Positions 33,462 through 42,674 of a DNA stretch of 64,000 nucleotides are shown in pieces. The notes beneath the pieces are model-generated. The model saw only the letters and a program-made list of their open reading frames with translations. It did not search any database and was not told the DNA's origin. Source of the stretch: Parafrankia sp041008525. GTDB taxonomy: Bacteria; Actinomycetota; Actinomycetes; Frankiales; Frankiaceae. The stretch spans positions 1 to 64,000 of the forward strand of contig NZ_JBFLUG010000033.1 in assembly GCF_041008525.1 (NCBI RefSeq), written 5' to 3'. The translations under genes were made by a program, and so were the position numbers. Each line of letters opens with the position of its first letter. Positions within the stretch are counted from its first letter, which is position 1.

Positions 33462-34439
33462 TCAGATCTCGTCCCAGGGGACGGCGGCGTGCAGGCGGCG
33501 CAGTGCGGCCATCACCTCGGGGTCGGGGGGGACGAGGGTGTCGTCGATGCGCTCGACGGCTGCCAGCCCGCGCGCGTTGGCGACGAACACGGTGTGGAAC
33601 CCGCCGACCTCCGCCAACCGGACCGGTTCCCGCCGCGTTCCCGCGACTGTCGGCGGCCCCGTGCCTGACACGGACGCCGACGCGCTGGTGAGGGCGGTGG
33701 CACGGAGCTGGTCGTCGAGCAGCGTCATGGTCACGCCGCACAGCGACGGCGCCTCCGGCCAGATCACCGTGGCCGGGTCCGCCGGGCGGTGGCGGGCCGG
33801 GGCGGCGACGAAACCGATGGTGGCGACCGTCGTCTCGCAGACCCGGCCGTCCGCGGTGACGAGCAGGGCGTCGTCGAAGCCGCGCCGGCGGGCGAGCCGG
33901 CCGCCGTGGAGCTGGCCGAAGGTGCCGAGGTGCTTGAGGTGCGCGAACGGCCGCTGGTACGGCAGCGAGCACAGCCGCAGCGGTGCGGTGGCGGGCTCGG
34001 CGGGCCGGCCGACGGAGACCAGGACCGAGACCGCGCCCGCCTCCCCGGTCGGGAAGACCACCACCCGCACGGTCGCGTCCACGCCGCCGGCCGGGACGCC
34101 GGCCACCCGCCCGGCCCCGGCTGCCTGCCCGGTCTCGTCTGGTGCCGTGACGGTCGGAGGTGCCGTCACGGCCGGAGGAGGTGCCGGGGCAGCCGATGTG
34201 GCCGTGAGCGCGTGGCGGATCCGGTCGCGGACGAGGCCGGCGTCCAGAGGAGTGCCGTAGAGCTCCTGGTTGGCGTGGTCGAGCCGGCTCAGGTGCAGGG
34301 CGAGTCCGCGGACCCGGCCGGCGCGGACCTGCATCGTGGTCAGGTGCCCGTCATTGGACAGCGCGAGGTCACGCAGGCCGGTTCCGTCGGCGGGACGGCC
34401 GTCGACCTCGATGTACGGCGTCCGCTCCACGGCGCTCAC
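33462..34439 (-). CDS. Class IV PLP-dependent aminotransferase
   Basis: The protein is 325 residues. It follows the fold of branched-chain/D-amino-acid aminotransferases and aminodeoxychorismate lyase: LALHLSRLDHANQELYG near the start, the PLP lysine region PFAHLKHLGTFGQLHGGRLARRRGFDDALLVTADGRVCETTVATIGFV, and PSLCGVTMTLL. The family usually has KxxN after the lysine; here it is KHLGTF, a variation. A Pro/Ala-rich insert of about 40 residues interrupts the N-terminal domain. The reaction is undecided between transamination and ADC lyase. It follows larC on the same strand. Confidence 0.85.
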   Translation of the reverse strand: MSAVERTPYIEVDGRPADGTGLRDLALSNDGHLTTMQVRAGRVRGLALHLSRLDHANQELYGTPLDAGLVRDRIRHALTATSAAPAPPPAVTAPPTVTAPDETGQAAGAGRVAGVPAGGVDATVRVVVFPTGEAGAVSVLVSVGRPAEPATAPLRLCSLPYQRPFAHLKHLGTFGQLHGGRLARRRGFDDALLVTADGRVCETTVATIGFVAAPARHRPADPATVIWPEAPSLCGVTMTLLDDQLRATALTSASASVSGTGPPTVAGTRREPVRLAEVGGFHTVFVANARGLAAVERIDDTLVPPDPEVMAALRRLHAAVPWDEI

Positions 34440-34669
34440 GGTAGACCGCCCGGGCTGTGACCGGCGAGGTTCCGCGGCCTGCGGCCGCAGTGGTTTCGGG
34501 GCGCGGGCGGGGAGCCCCGGGGGAGATCACACGGAGTGAACCGAGGAGGATGTTGTTCTGCCGGCGGGCACTTCCGCCGGCGCGTACGGTGGCATTTCCG
34601 AAGAGGATCTCCCGTTCCCTCGCGCCGGGTGCGGGCGACGACTGCAGCCGTGATGGATGGAGGTCTTCG

Positions 34670-36943
34670 GTGACGTCCGAGACAAGGCACGCGCAGGCGG
34701 CGGGCCGGCCCTGGTCCCGCGGCGGCGGGGCGGGGCGGGCGGCGGCGGAGACGTCGGCCGTGCACCTGCTGGACCTGCTGAGCGAGGTCGTCTTCCGGAC
34801 CGATGCCGACGGCCGCTGGACCTACCTGAACCGGGCCTGGACGGATCTGACCGGCTACGAGGTCGGCCCCAGCCTGGGTGCGCGGTTCCTGGACTACGTC
34901 CACCCGGACGAGGCCGCCTACGCGTCCGCGGTGTTCGCTGACCTGGCGCGGGGCACCACGGGCCAGTGCCTGTACGAGGCCCGCCACCGGACCCGTGACG
35001 GTGGCTACCGGCGGGTCCAGATCCGGGCGACGGTGCTGCGCGGCCCGGCCGGGGAGGTACTCGGCAACACCGGGACGATCGTCGACGTGTCCGGCTCACG
35101 GTTCGCGGCCCAGGTGGTCGGGGAGCACGCCACGCTGCTGGAGTCCGTCACCGCCGGCCGCTCCGACGAGCTGCCCACCGGCGTGGCCGTCTATGACCGG
35201 GACCTGCGGCTGCGCCGGTCCTCGGGCGCGGTCGAACGGCTGGTCGACGTACCGCTGCGGGTGGGCGACCCGCTGGACCGGCTCGCCGAGCGGGCCCGCC
35301 CGGCGGACTGGCGGTCCCGCTCGCTGAGCGGGGACTGGGGGCTGGTTCCGGTCGCGCTGCGGACGGGCCGTGCCCAGCTCGGTGACCTGGAGCTGGTCGG
35401 TGCGGGCGGGGCCGGCCGGTCACTGCGGGTCTCGGTGATCCCGTACGAGGAGGGCGGCGAGGAGCTGGCGGCGGTGTCGCTGTGTGACGTCACCGATCTG
35501 CGCCGTGCCGAGCGTCAGCAGGCGGGCCTGGCGCGGCTGGGGCAGCATGCGCTGGCGGGCGCCGATCTGCCGGCGCTGCTCACCGAGGCGGTCGAGCTGG
35601 TATCCGCGACCCTGGAGGTCGCGGTCTGCGAGGTCATCCGCGAGGCCGGCGATGCCCGCGCCGCCGCGGCGTCCGGCGGGCTCGCCCGGGTGGCTGAACC
35701 GCCCGCGTCGGCCACGCCCGCCGCACTGGGTACCGGGCCGATCTACCTCACCGGGCCGCTCGCGATCGAGGCCCGGTCCCTCGTCCACCTCGCGCTCGAC
35801 GTCGACGAGCCGGTCGTCGCGAACAACCTCGATGCCAGTCCGCATCTGCGTAGCGGATGGTCGGACGCGGGCCGGGCGCAGGCGGCGCTCGCGGCCCGGG
35901 TCGGCTCGTCCGCCGCGCCGTTCGGGGTGCTCGCCGCGGCCAGCACGATGCCGCGCCGGTTCACCGCCGACGAGGCCCGTTTCGTCCAGGCTGTCGCGCA
36001 TCTGCTCGGTGCCGCGGCCGACCGGGAGGCGGCCGAGCGTCACGCCCGGGCGCGCCACGAGGAGGCCGAGCGGGGCCGGGCGTGGCTCGCGGCCCGTGCC
36101 GAGGTCACCGCCGGGGCGATGGTCGCCGGCCAGCAGCAGGCGCTGATGCTGCTGGCATCGCTGGCGCGCGGAGTGACGTCCGCGGACGTGGGTGCTGTCG
36201 CGCTGCCCGACGAGGCGGGCAACCTGATCGCCACCGAGGTCGACGCCGCTCCGCACCGGCACTGCGATCCGGAGACGCTGCACGGTCTGGCGCTGGCACT
36301 GGAGGCGGCGGAGAGCCGGGCGGAGTTCCTGGCCGGCCGGCCCGTCCACGTCGACGGGCTGGACGACTCCGATTCCTGGAGTGGCCCGATCCCGCTCCCG
36401 GCCGCCCAGGACGCGCCCACCCGGGACGATGCGAGAACCCGGGACGGGAAGCCCGGCCGGAACGGGAACACAGCACGGGGCGGGAGGGCAGCTCGGGGGC
36501 AGGCGGATCAGGACGGGCCGGTGAACCTGGGCACCGCTGCGCGGCTGCGGGAGGCGCTGGTCATCCCGCTCACGGCCGCGGAGCGACCGATGGGTGCGCT
36601 CGTTCTGGGGAACAGCTCGGACGCCACCCCGTTCGCCGCGCGGGACACCGAGCTCGCCGGCGCGTTCGCGCACGATGCCGCGATGGCGGTGCACCTCGCC
36701 GAGGCGCACCGCGACCGTGCCCGCGCCGCCGTCGTCCAGGACCGCGAGCGCATCGCCCGGGACCTGCACGACCTCGTCATCCAGCGGCTGTTCGCGATCG
36801 GCCTGCACCTGCAGTCGCTGAGCCGGGCCGTCGGTGACGTCACCGCGGCCCGGCTGAACGCCGCCATCACCGGACTCGACTCGACCATCGACGACATCCG
36901 GCGGACGATCTTCAGGCTTGGGCCGACCCCGGCCGGGGTGTGA
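34670..36943 (+). CDS. PAS-GAF-GAF sensor with HisKA_3 motif but no ATPase domain
   Basis: The protein is 757 residues. A PAS domain lies near residues 25-145 (LLSEVVFRTDADGRWTYLNRAW, DYVHPDEA), followed by a second PAS-like part, a GAF domain near 285-455 and another near 475-680 split by a charged linker. The C-terminus has DRERIARDLHDLVIQRLFAIGLHLQSL with H700, then TIDDIRRTIFRLGPTPAGV and a stop. Related DevS/DosT-like kinases continue with a HATPase domain of about 130 residues, which is missing. The start is GTG at 34670 with GGAGG upstream. The last 32 bases overlap the convergent SnoaL-like gene. Confidence 0.85.
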   Translation: MTSETRHAQAAGRPWSRGGGAGRAAAETSAVHLLDLLSEVVFRTDADGRWTYLNRAWTDLTGYEVGPSLGARFLDYVHPDEAAYASAVFADLARGTTGQCLYEARHRTRDGGYRRVQIRATVLRGPAGEVLGNTGTIVDVSGSRFAAQVVGEHATLLESVTAGRSDELPTGVAVYDRDLRLRRSSGAVERLVDVPLRVGDPLDRLAERARPADWRSRSLSGDWGLVPVALRTGRAQLGDLELVGAGGAGRSLRVSVIPYEEGGEELAAVSLCDVTDLRRAERQQAGLARLGQHALAGADLPALLTEAVELVSATLEVAVCEVIREAGDARAAAASGGLARVAEPPASATPAALGTGPIYLTGPLAIEARSLVHLALDVDEPVVANNLDASPHLRSGWSDAGRAQAALAARVGSSAAPFGVLAAASTMPRRFTADEARFVQAVAHLLGAAADREAAERHARARHEEAERGRAWLAARAEVTAGAMVAGQQQALMLLASLARGVTSADVGAVALPDEAGNLIATEVDAAPHRHCDPETLHGLALALEAAESRAEFLAGRPVHVDGLDDSDSWSGPIPLPAAQDAPTRDDARTRDGKPGRNGNTARGGRAARGQADQDGPVNLGTAARLREALVIPLTAAERPMGALVLGNSSDATPFAARDTELAGAFAHDAAMAVHLAEAHRDRARAAVVQDRERIARDLHDLVIQRLFAIGLHLQSLSRAVGDVTAARLNAAITGLDSTIDDIRRTIFRLGPTPAGV

Positions 36944-37586
36944 CGCCGGACAGGCTCCCCAGGAACGTCGTGTTGTCGTAGAAGTGCTCGGTCTCCACGA
37001 GGCGCAGGTCGGGTGCGCAGCGGGCGACCGTGACACCGTAGAGCTCGATGCGTTCACCGGTCGGCTCGGTGCCCTTGTAGGGGCCGCTGAAGGTGCCCCA
37101 GTGGCGCCACTTGAAGGTGATCACGGGCGGCGGCGAGTACACCTCGAGGACCTCCCAGAAGAAACCGCCGGGGAAGGCCTGGTGGAAGACCTGGTGCGAG
37201 GACTCGAAGCTCTCCTCGGCAGCCGAGTAGTAGGGGTTCTCGCCGATCAGGATGTTGTAGCTGCCGCGTTCGGCGAGCTCGGCGGCGTCCGCGGGCGGGC
37301 CGCCGTTGAGACTGACCTTGATCCGGTCGGTGACCATGCTGACCCACTGCGCGGGGTCGGCCTTGTGGGACAGCTCCATCTCGAAGACCTGCACGAGCTG
37401 CTCGACGACGTCGGCGAGCGATCCGGGCTCGTGCCGGGTGGTGCGCTCGCCGGGCATGACCTCCCGGGAGAGGTGGTAGTCGGGCGGGGCGCCGTGGCGC
37501 CAGCGGGCGTCGGGGCACGCGGCGATGACCGCGTCCCGGCCCTGGAGATGCAGCGGAGTCGTGCCGGTCGGGCTGTCGTCGCTCAC
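36912..37586 (-). CDS. SnoaL-like / NTF2-fold protein
   Basis: The protein is 224 residues. It resembles SnoaL-like ester-cyclase proteins: SLADVVEQLVQVFEMELSHKADPAQWVSMVTDRI, FHQAFPGGFFWEVLEVYSPPPVITFKWRHWGTF, and RIELYGVTVARCAPDLRLVETEHFYDN at the end. Members are cyclases, hydrolases or simple binding proteins; which applies here is unclear. The start is GTG at 37586 with GGAGGA 7 bases away; frames to 37757 translate a 13-bp tandem repeat and are unlikely. Its 3' end overlaps the sensor gene. Confidence 0.75.
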   Translation of the reverse strand: MSDDSPTGTTPLHLQGRDAVIAACPDARWRHGAPPDYHLSREVMPGERTTRHEPGSLADVVEQLVQVFEMELSHKADPAQWVSMVTDRIKVSLNGGPPADAAELAERGSYNILIGENPYYSAAEESFESSHQVFHQAFPGGFFWEVLEVYSPPPVITFKWRHWGTFSGPYKGTEPTGERIELYGVTVARCAPDLRLVETEHFYDNTTFLGSLSGVTPRPGSAQA

Positions 37587-37992
37587 CGTGTCGTCCTCCG
37601 TGGTTCCGATGCGCCGTGCGCTCGGGTACGTCATGCGGTCGGGGGTGTGCTGCGGGTGTGCTGTTCGGGTGTGTCCTGCGGGTGTGTCCTGCGGGTGTGT
37701 CGTGCGATCGGGTGACGTGCCCAGGCCCTGCTCAGGACGGCGATGGCGTCCCGTCAAATTGCGGCTATTCAGCGCAAATCAGGTCTAATTCGAGTCTGGA
37801 CGGAGAACAACCTGCCAGGTCCGCGCCGTTTGTCCTCCACGGAACGTCGAAGGTCCTGCCGGCAGAGGCACATGGACCATCGGGGAGGGCCGAAGGGTAG
37901 CCCAGGGGTGCCCTGGTTTCACCCTCCGTGGCGTGCGCTGGACGGGCGCCCGCCTCTGTCGGGTGGACGTCCTCGTGGGTGCTGGTGGGTTC
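37587..37992. other. Intergenic region upstream of the SnoaL-like gene
   Basis: No gene is seen in these 406 bases. It contains the 13-bp tandem repeat and an AT-richer stretch near 37755-37805, which may hold the promoter of the SnoaL-like gene. Confidence 0.4.
37643..37705. repeat. About five copies of a 13-bp tandem repeat
   Basis: gggtgtgtcctgc is exact at 37667-37679 and 37680-37692, with one change at 37693-37705, and two degenerate copies at 37643-37666. It lies upstream of the SnoaL-like gene start. Confidence 0.75.
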
Positions 37993-38466
37993 CTACTGTG
38001 CGGGCAGCCGCGCGGGGCGCGGCCAGACGCGCTGCCCGTGCCGGGTCTCGATGCCGGCGTTGAGGCGCTCGACCATGTCGGCGAAGGTGCGTACCTCGTC
38101 CGGTGACCAGTCGCCGACCAGGTCGCCGAGGTGGCTCAGGACGATCTCACGGTTCTCGGCGACCCGGCGGGTGCCCTCGGGGGTGATCGCCAGTTTGCGG
38201 GCGAGGCCGCCGTCCGGATCGGGTATGCGTTCCGCCAGGCCGGCCTGCAGCATCGCGGCGGTCTGCCGGTTGACGGTGGAGACATCGAGCGAGAACGCCT
38301 CGGCGAGCTGGCCGATGCTCATCGGCCCTTCCGCCTCGAGCCGGCTGAGCAGCAGGTAGGCGGAGCGGTCGAGGTGCGGGGTGCGGCGGCGGGCCGCCGC
38401 GGGCAGGATGTGATGCCGGCTGAGCAGCATCAGCTCTCGTTCGAGATCCCGCAGGCTGTCCTGCAC
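37993..38466 (-). CDS. MarR-family transcriptional regulator
   Basis: The protein is 157 residues. HTH and wing are LDRSAYLLLSRLEAEGPMSIGQLAEAFSLDVSTVNRQTAAMLQAGLAERIPDPDGGLARKLAITPEG. The GTG at 38466 follows GGAGG. It is divergent from an MFS transporter, with an imperfect palindrome overlapping the transporter's promoter at 38554-38575. It is the likely repressor of that transporter. Confidence 0.92.
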   Translation of the reverse strand: MQDSLRDLERELMLLSRHHILPAAARRRTPHLDRSAYLLLSRLEAEGPMSIGQLAEAFSLDVSTVNRQTAAMLQAGLAERIPDPDGGLARKLAITPEGTRRVAENREIVLSHLGDLVGDWSPDEVRTFADMVERLNAGIETRHGQRVWPRPARLPAQ

Positions 38467-38553
38467 CCGTGCCTCCGTGCGACGCCTCCGCGGCCGGGGC
38501 GGAGGGTGTGACTTTTCCCCAGTCTACGGCGACGGGTTCGCGGATGTGCATGA

Positions 38554-38575
38554 TGCATGGTGCGTGTACCATACA
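38554..38575. promoter_or_regulatory. Palindromic operator upstream of the MFS gene
   Basis: TGcATGGT and ACCATaCA form an inverted repeat around GCGTGT with one mismatch in the arms. It ends 5 bases before the MFS start codon at 38581 and so would block transcription. TGCATGATGCAT overlaps on the left. Confidence 0.6.
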
Positions 38576-38580
38576 TATTT

Positions 38581-40191
38581 GTGACGGCAGAAGCGGAATC
38601 GGCCTTCCGGGGGCGGCGGTCCCGTTCCACCACCCCCGGCCCCCGGCTGCTGATCGCCGTGCTGGCCATCGCGGGTACCGTCGCCTCGTTCATGCACACC
38701 CTGGTCGTGCCGATCATCCCGGCGCTGCCGCGGCTGTTCCACGCCCCGGCAGCCGACACCAGCTGGATCATCACGATCACCCTGCTCGCCGGTGCGGTCG
38801 CGACGCCCGTCGCGGGGCGGCTCGGCGACATGTACGGCAAGCGCAGGGTCATGCTCGGCAGCGTGTGGCTGCTCGTCCTCGGCTCGCTGGTCTGCGCGCT
38901 CAGCACCTCGCTGGCGCCGATGGTGGTCGGCCGCGGGCTGCAGGGCCTGTCGACCGGGCTGATCCCGCTGGGCATCAGCCTGCTGCGCGACGAGCTGCCC
39001 GCCGAACGGCTCGGCTCCGCCCTCGGCCTGATGAGTTCCTCGCTCGGTATCGGCGGCGCGCTCGGCGTGCCGGTGGCCGCGGTGATCGCCCAGACCTTCA
39101 CCTGGCACGTTCTGTTCTGGATGGCCGCCGGGCTCAGCCTGGCGATCCTGCTCCTGCTCTGGCGGGTCGTGCCCGAGTCGCCGGTCCGCGAGGCGGCGCC
39201 GGGCCGCTTCGACGTCGTCGGGGCGATCGGGCTCGCGGCCGGGGTGAGCTGCCTGCTGCTGGTGATCTCCAAGGGCGGCACCTGGGGGTGGCTGTCTCCC
39301 GCCACCGTCGGTACGGCCCTCGCCGCGGTGGCCGTGCTCCTGCTGCTCTGGGGGCCCTGGGAGCTGCGGCACCCGTCCCCTGTGGTGGACCTGCGGGTCA
39401 GCGCCCGCCCCCAGGTGCTGATGACCAACCTGACCTCGGTGGTCGTCGGCTTCGCCATGTACGGGATGGGGCTGGCGGTGCCGCAGATCCTGCAGCTGTC
39501 GACGGCCACCGGCTACGGGCTGGGCCAGTCGATGATCGTCGCCGGGGTGTGCTTCGCCCCGTTCGGCGTCGTCATGATGCTCGCCTCGCCGTTCACCGCC
39601 CGGGTCTCCGCGCGGTGGGGTGCCCGGGTGACCCTCGTGCTGGGCTCCGGGATCATCGGTGTCGGCTACCTCGTCAGCGCGTGGTTCATGCACGCGATCT
39701 GGCAGACGGTACTGATCGGCCTGATCTCCGGGGTCGGGGTCGCGCTCGCGTACGCCTCGATGCCCACCCTGATCATGGCGGCGGTGCCCGACACCGAGAC
39801 CGCGGCGGCGAACGGCCTGAACACACTGATGCGCTCCCTGGGCACCTCGTCGTCGGCCGCTGTCGTCGGCGCCATGCTCGCGAGCATGACCGTCGCCTTC
39901 GACGGTCGGCAGGTGCCGTCCGCGGCGGGATTCCAGGCGGTCTTTCTGCTGGGCGCCGGTGCGGCGGGCCTGGCGGTGCTGCTCGGCCTGTGCATTCCCG
40001 GTCCGGGCCCCGGGCCCGAGGCGGCGCGGGCGCCGGCGCCCGCCGTGGCCGCCGTGGTCGGGAGCGACGCCCGGCAGGACGTGGGTCCCGGCGCGGTCAC
40101 GCCGGCCCCGCGGCGTCCCGCCACCCCTGCGACCCACCCCGCCGCCCCCGTGGCGTCGAAACCGGGCGACGCCGGAGCGTGGCTTGCCTAA
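38581..40191 (+). CDS. MFS transporter, DHA2-like
   Basis: This 536-residue protein has about 14 hydrophobic segments. The first loop has GRLGDMYGKRRVMLGSVWLL (motif A), then GRGLQGLSTGLIPLGISLLRDELP and a motif C-like LGLMSSSLGIGGALGVPVAAV. The C-terminal 65 residues are Pro/Ala-rich and cytosolic. The start is taken at GTG 38581; the upstream sequence CCATACATATTT lacks a ribosome site, so the transcript may be leaderless. It is paired with the MarR gene on the other strand and is likely a drug or metabolite exporter. Confidence 0.9.
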   Translation: MTAEAESAFRGRRSRSTTPGPRLLIAVLAIAGTVASFMHTLVVPIIPALPRLFHAPAADTSWIITITLLAGAVATPVAGRLGDMYGKRRVMLGSVWLLVLGSLVCALSTSLAPMVVGRGLQGLSTGLIPLGISLLRDELPAERLGSALGLMSSSLGIGGALGVPVAAVIAQTFTWHVLFWMAAGLSLAILLLLWRVVPESPVREAAPGRFDVVGAIGLAAGVSCLLLVISKGGTWGWLSPATVGTALAAVAVLLLLWGPWELRHPSPVVDLRVSARPQVLMTNLTSVVVGFAMYGMGLAVPQILQLSTATGYGLGQSMIVAGVCFAPFGVVMMLASPFTARVSARWGARVTLVLGSGIIGVGYLVSAWFMHAIWQTVLIGLISGVGVALAYASMPTLIMAAVPDTETAAANGLNTLMRSLGTSSSAAVVGAMLASMTVAFDGRQVPSAAGFQAVFLLGAGAAGLAVLLGLCIPGPGPGPEAARAPAPAVAAVVGSDARQDVGPGAVTPAPRRPATPATHPAAPVASKPGDAGAWLA

Positions 40192-40288
40192 GATGTCGGG
40201 CGACTGCCACGGTCCGGTCTCGTGGTGACGGGCGGGCGCGGTCGGCAGTGTGCCGATATGGGGTTTTCCTAGGGGTTGTGGGTGAGTT

Positions 40289-40729
40289 GTGAGTACGGGT
40301 AAAGTTCTTCGTTTTGATCATGTCCGTGGCTATGGTTTCATCGCCCCGAGTGACGGCGGTGAGGACGTCTTCCTGCACGCGAACGACCTCCTCGTCGAGA
40401 AGAGCCTGGTGGTCCCGGGCGTGGTGATGGAGTTCGACGTCGAGGACAGTGACCGCGGCCGGAAGGCGTCGTCGGCCAGGATCCTGCGCAGCCCCGCGGC
40501 GGTGCCCGCGGGTGTCTCCTCGATCGGCGGGGCCGGCCCGGTGTCGGTACCGGTGCGGCCGGACGACGGCGGTGACGGGCTGTGTGACGTCCTGCCGCTG
40601 GACGAGTTCACGCAGGAGATCACCGAGGTGCTGCTGGGGACCGAGCCGGCGTTGACCGGCACGCAGATCCTGCATGTGCGCCGCCAGCTCGCGAGCGTGG
40701 CGCGCAAGTACGGCTGGGTCGAGAACTGA
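40289..40729 (+). CDS. Cold-shock-domain protein with C-terminal extension
   Basis: The protein is 146 residues. The first 65 form a cold-shock domain with GKVLRFDHVRGYGFIAPSDGGEDVFLHANDL, containing the RNP1 (GYGFIAP) and RNP2 (DVFLHA) strands that bind single-stranded RNA or DNA. A conserved-looking C-terminal region of about 50 residues (CDVLPLDEFTQEITEVLLGTEPALTGTQILHVRRQLASVARKYGWVEN) follows, longer than classical CspA. This two-part form occurs in actinobacteria. It is followed by a strong hairpin. Start is GTG at 40289. Confidence 0.9.
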   Translation: MSTGKVLRFDHVRGYGFIAPSDGGEDVFLHANDLLVEKSLVVPGVVMEFDVEDSDRGRKASSARILRSPAAVPAGVSSIGGAGPVSVPVRPDDGGDGLCDVLPLDEFTQEITEVLLGTEPALTGTQILHVRRQLASVARKYGWVEN

Positions 40730-40732
40730 CCG

Positions 40733-40772
40733 GAGCCGGCCCCGCCCGGCCAGGCCGCGGCGGGGCCGGCTC
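40733..40772 (+). terminator. Hairpin terminator after the cold-shock gene
   Basis: A 14-bp stem (GAGCCGGCCCCGCC paired with its complement ending at 40772) and 12-base loop start 4 bases after the stop codon at 40729. There is no T run, as is usual for actinobacteria. It may also serve the convergent GGDEF gene. Confidence 0.65.
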
Positions 40773-40810
40773 GGCCGTCCACCGCGGTGGACGCCGCTTC
40801 CGGCGGTAGG

Positions 40811-42478
40811 TCAGGCGCGCCCGACCCCGTCCGCCCGTGCGGCGCGCGAGCCCTTGCCGCTGCGCTTCGCCGCGTACATGGCATGGTCGGCTTCCCTGAG
40901 TACCTCGTCGGGTTCCACCGCCTCATGGTCGGAGCCGATGACCACCAGCCCGATGCTGGCGCCGACCGTCCGGGGCGGGCTGGCGAGGTCCACCGGCGCG
41001 CGCAGCGCTGACCGGACCCGCTCCGCCGCGGCCCGCAGATCGAGATCCGGCTGCTGGCAGCCGGGGCGTCCCCGGTCCGGCGCCCAGCCGTCCGGGCCGG
41101 CGGCGCGGGTGGTGTCGAGCAGGACCGCGAACTCGTCGCCACCGAGCCGGGCGACGGTGTCCGCCGGTCCCGCGAGACCGCGCAGCCGGTCCGCGACCGT
41201 CCGCAGGACCTTGTCGCCGGCCCCGTGCCCCAGGCTGTCGTTGATGGTCTTGAAGTTGTCCAGGTCGCAGAACAGCAGCGCGACCGGCTGGCCGGTGCGC
41301 CGGTGCCGCGCCGTCGCGCGCCGGAGCCGGTGGAAGAACAGCGCCCGGTTCGCCAGGCCGGTCAGCGGGTCGTGGAAGGCCTGCTGACGCAGCTGGGCCC
41401 GGCTGCCCTCGAAGCGGGCGAGCAGCCGGGCGTTGTCCACCGCGGTGATCAGCTGGCGGGCCAGGGCCAGCAGCACCAGGACGAACATCCCGATGATCTG
41501 ACGTCCCGAGATGTCGGCCTCGGTGATCAGCTGCGCGGCCAGCAGCGCGCACACACAGCCCAGCGGCAGGCTCGGGATGGTGACATGCACCCGGATGCCC
41601 GGTGGCCCGTGCCGCATCCAGGTGAGCAGGTGGTCGCGCGGCGCCGAGACGGCCAGCGCCGTCAGCAGGCTGCCGCCAGCGAACCCCAGCAGGACGGACG
41701 GGGCCGGGCCGTCGTAACCCTGGGCGTAGGCGTTGAGCGAGACACCGTCCGTCACCGAGAAGACCAGCAGGCTGGCGCTGAGCAGGCTGAGCGAGCCCGA
41801 CCCCGTCGGCCGGCGAAAGATGATGATGAAGATCACGGTGCAGAGCAGGACAAGCTTGCCGGCGGCACTGACGATGGCGAATCCCAGCGAGGCACCGGCC
41901 AGGTCCCGGGACTCCATCAGCGGGCGGACCAGGATCACCCCGGCGAGCAGCAGCATCGAGCCGACGACCAGCAGGCAGTCGAGCAGAGTCTCCAGGTACC
42001 AGGTCGCGCCGAGGCCGCGGTGTGGCCGCGGGTGGCGGGGGGACGCCCGCGCGGTCGGGAACGTCAGCAGCGCGGCCAGGCCCAGCGGGTAGCCGAGCAG
42101 CGGGGCGGCCCCGGTCGAGGCGAACTCGGGGATGACCGCCGCCCCGACCGTTGTCAGCGAGATGACGATGCCGGCAGCCACACTCGAGAAGATCGCCGCG
42201 GCCTCGCAGAGCCGCCAGGCCCGCTCCCCACGCGGGACCCGGCGGGCAGTGGCCGTGCAGCAGCATGCACTGGCCACGGCCACCAGACCGATCGTGGCCT
42301 GCGCGGTCTGCCGGGCCGCGTGCGGTGGCAGCAGCAGCGTCGCGAGGAGCGCCCCCGCCACGACGGCGAGACCCACGACGGCGATCGTGCGAAAGGTGCG
42401 TGGTCGGACGGGCGCCACCGCGCATGCGTCCGCCGAGCCGTCGCGGCGCCGGGCCGCGTGTTCCGTCCCGTCCGGCAT
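40811..42478 (-). CDS. Membrane diguanylate cyclase (GGDEF)
   Basis: The protein is 555 residues with roughly nine hydrophobic segments in its N-terminal 350, then a GGDEF domain: FHDPLTGLANRALFFHRL, LLFCDLDNFKTINDSLGHGAGD and VARLGGDEFAVLL. The active-site GGDEF is intact, so it should make c-di-GMP from GTP. The product-inhibition I-site RxxD five residues upstream is GPAD here, lacking its arginine. There is no EAL domain. The start is ATG at 42478 with GGGAGGG; the frame up to 42559 is unlikely. Confidence 0.9.
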   Translation of the reverse strand: MPDGTEHAARRRDGSADACAVAPVRPRTFRTIAVVGLAVVAGALLATLLLPPHAARQTAQATIGLVAVASACCCTATARRVPRGERAWRLCEAAAIFSSVAAGIVISLTTVGAAVIPEFASTGAAPLLGYPLGLAALLTFPTARASPRHPRPHRGLGATWYLETLLDCLLVVGSMLLLAGVILVRPLMESRDLAGASLGFAIVSAAGKLVLLCTVIFIIIFRRPTGSGSLSLLSASLLVFSVTDGVSLNAYAQGYDGPAPSVLLGFAGGSLLTALAVSAPRDHLLTWMRHGPPGIRVHVTIPSLPLGCVCALLAAQLITEADISGRQIIGMFVLVLLALARQLITAVDNARLLARFEGSRAQLRQQAFHDPLTGLANRALFFHRLRRATARHRRTGQPVALLFCDLDNFKTINDSLGHGAGDKVLRTVADRLRGLAGPADTVARLGGDEFAVLLDTTRAAGPDGWAPDRGRPGCQQPDLDLRAAAERVRSALRAPVDLASPPRTVGASIGLVVIGSDHEAVEPDEVLREADHAMYAAKRSGKGSRAARADGVGRA

Positions 42479-42674
42479 CGCCCTCCCGTCCGGCGTCACC
42501 GGCGAGCGGCGCGCCGTGGCCGGGTCCCACCGGCACGGATGTGCCGGCGGACACCGCATCTCCCGGAACCGGGCCCTCCCGGACCTCGCCTTCCAGTGGA
42601 CGTCCGACCGGGCGGTTCTTCAACCGGACGGCACCGGACGGCGGGCGCCCGTACGGCCTCGCTAACGTGGCGCC

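Noticed and set aside
37620..37710. CRISPR-like array
   Set aside because: The 13-bp units are contiguous without spacers, so this is a simple tandem repeat.
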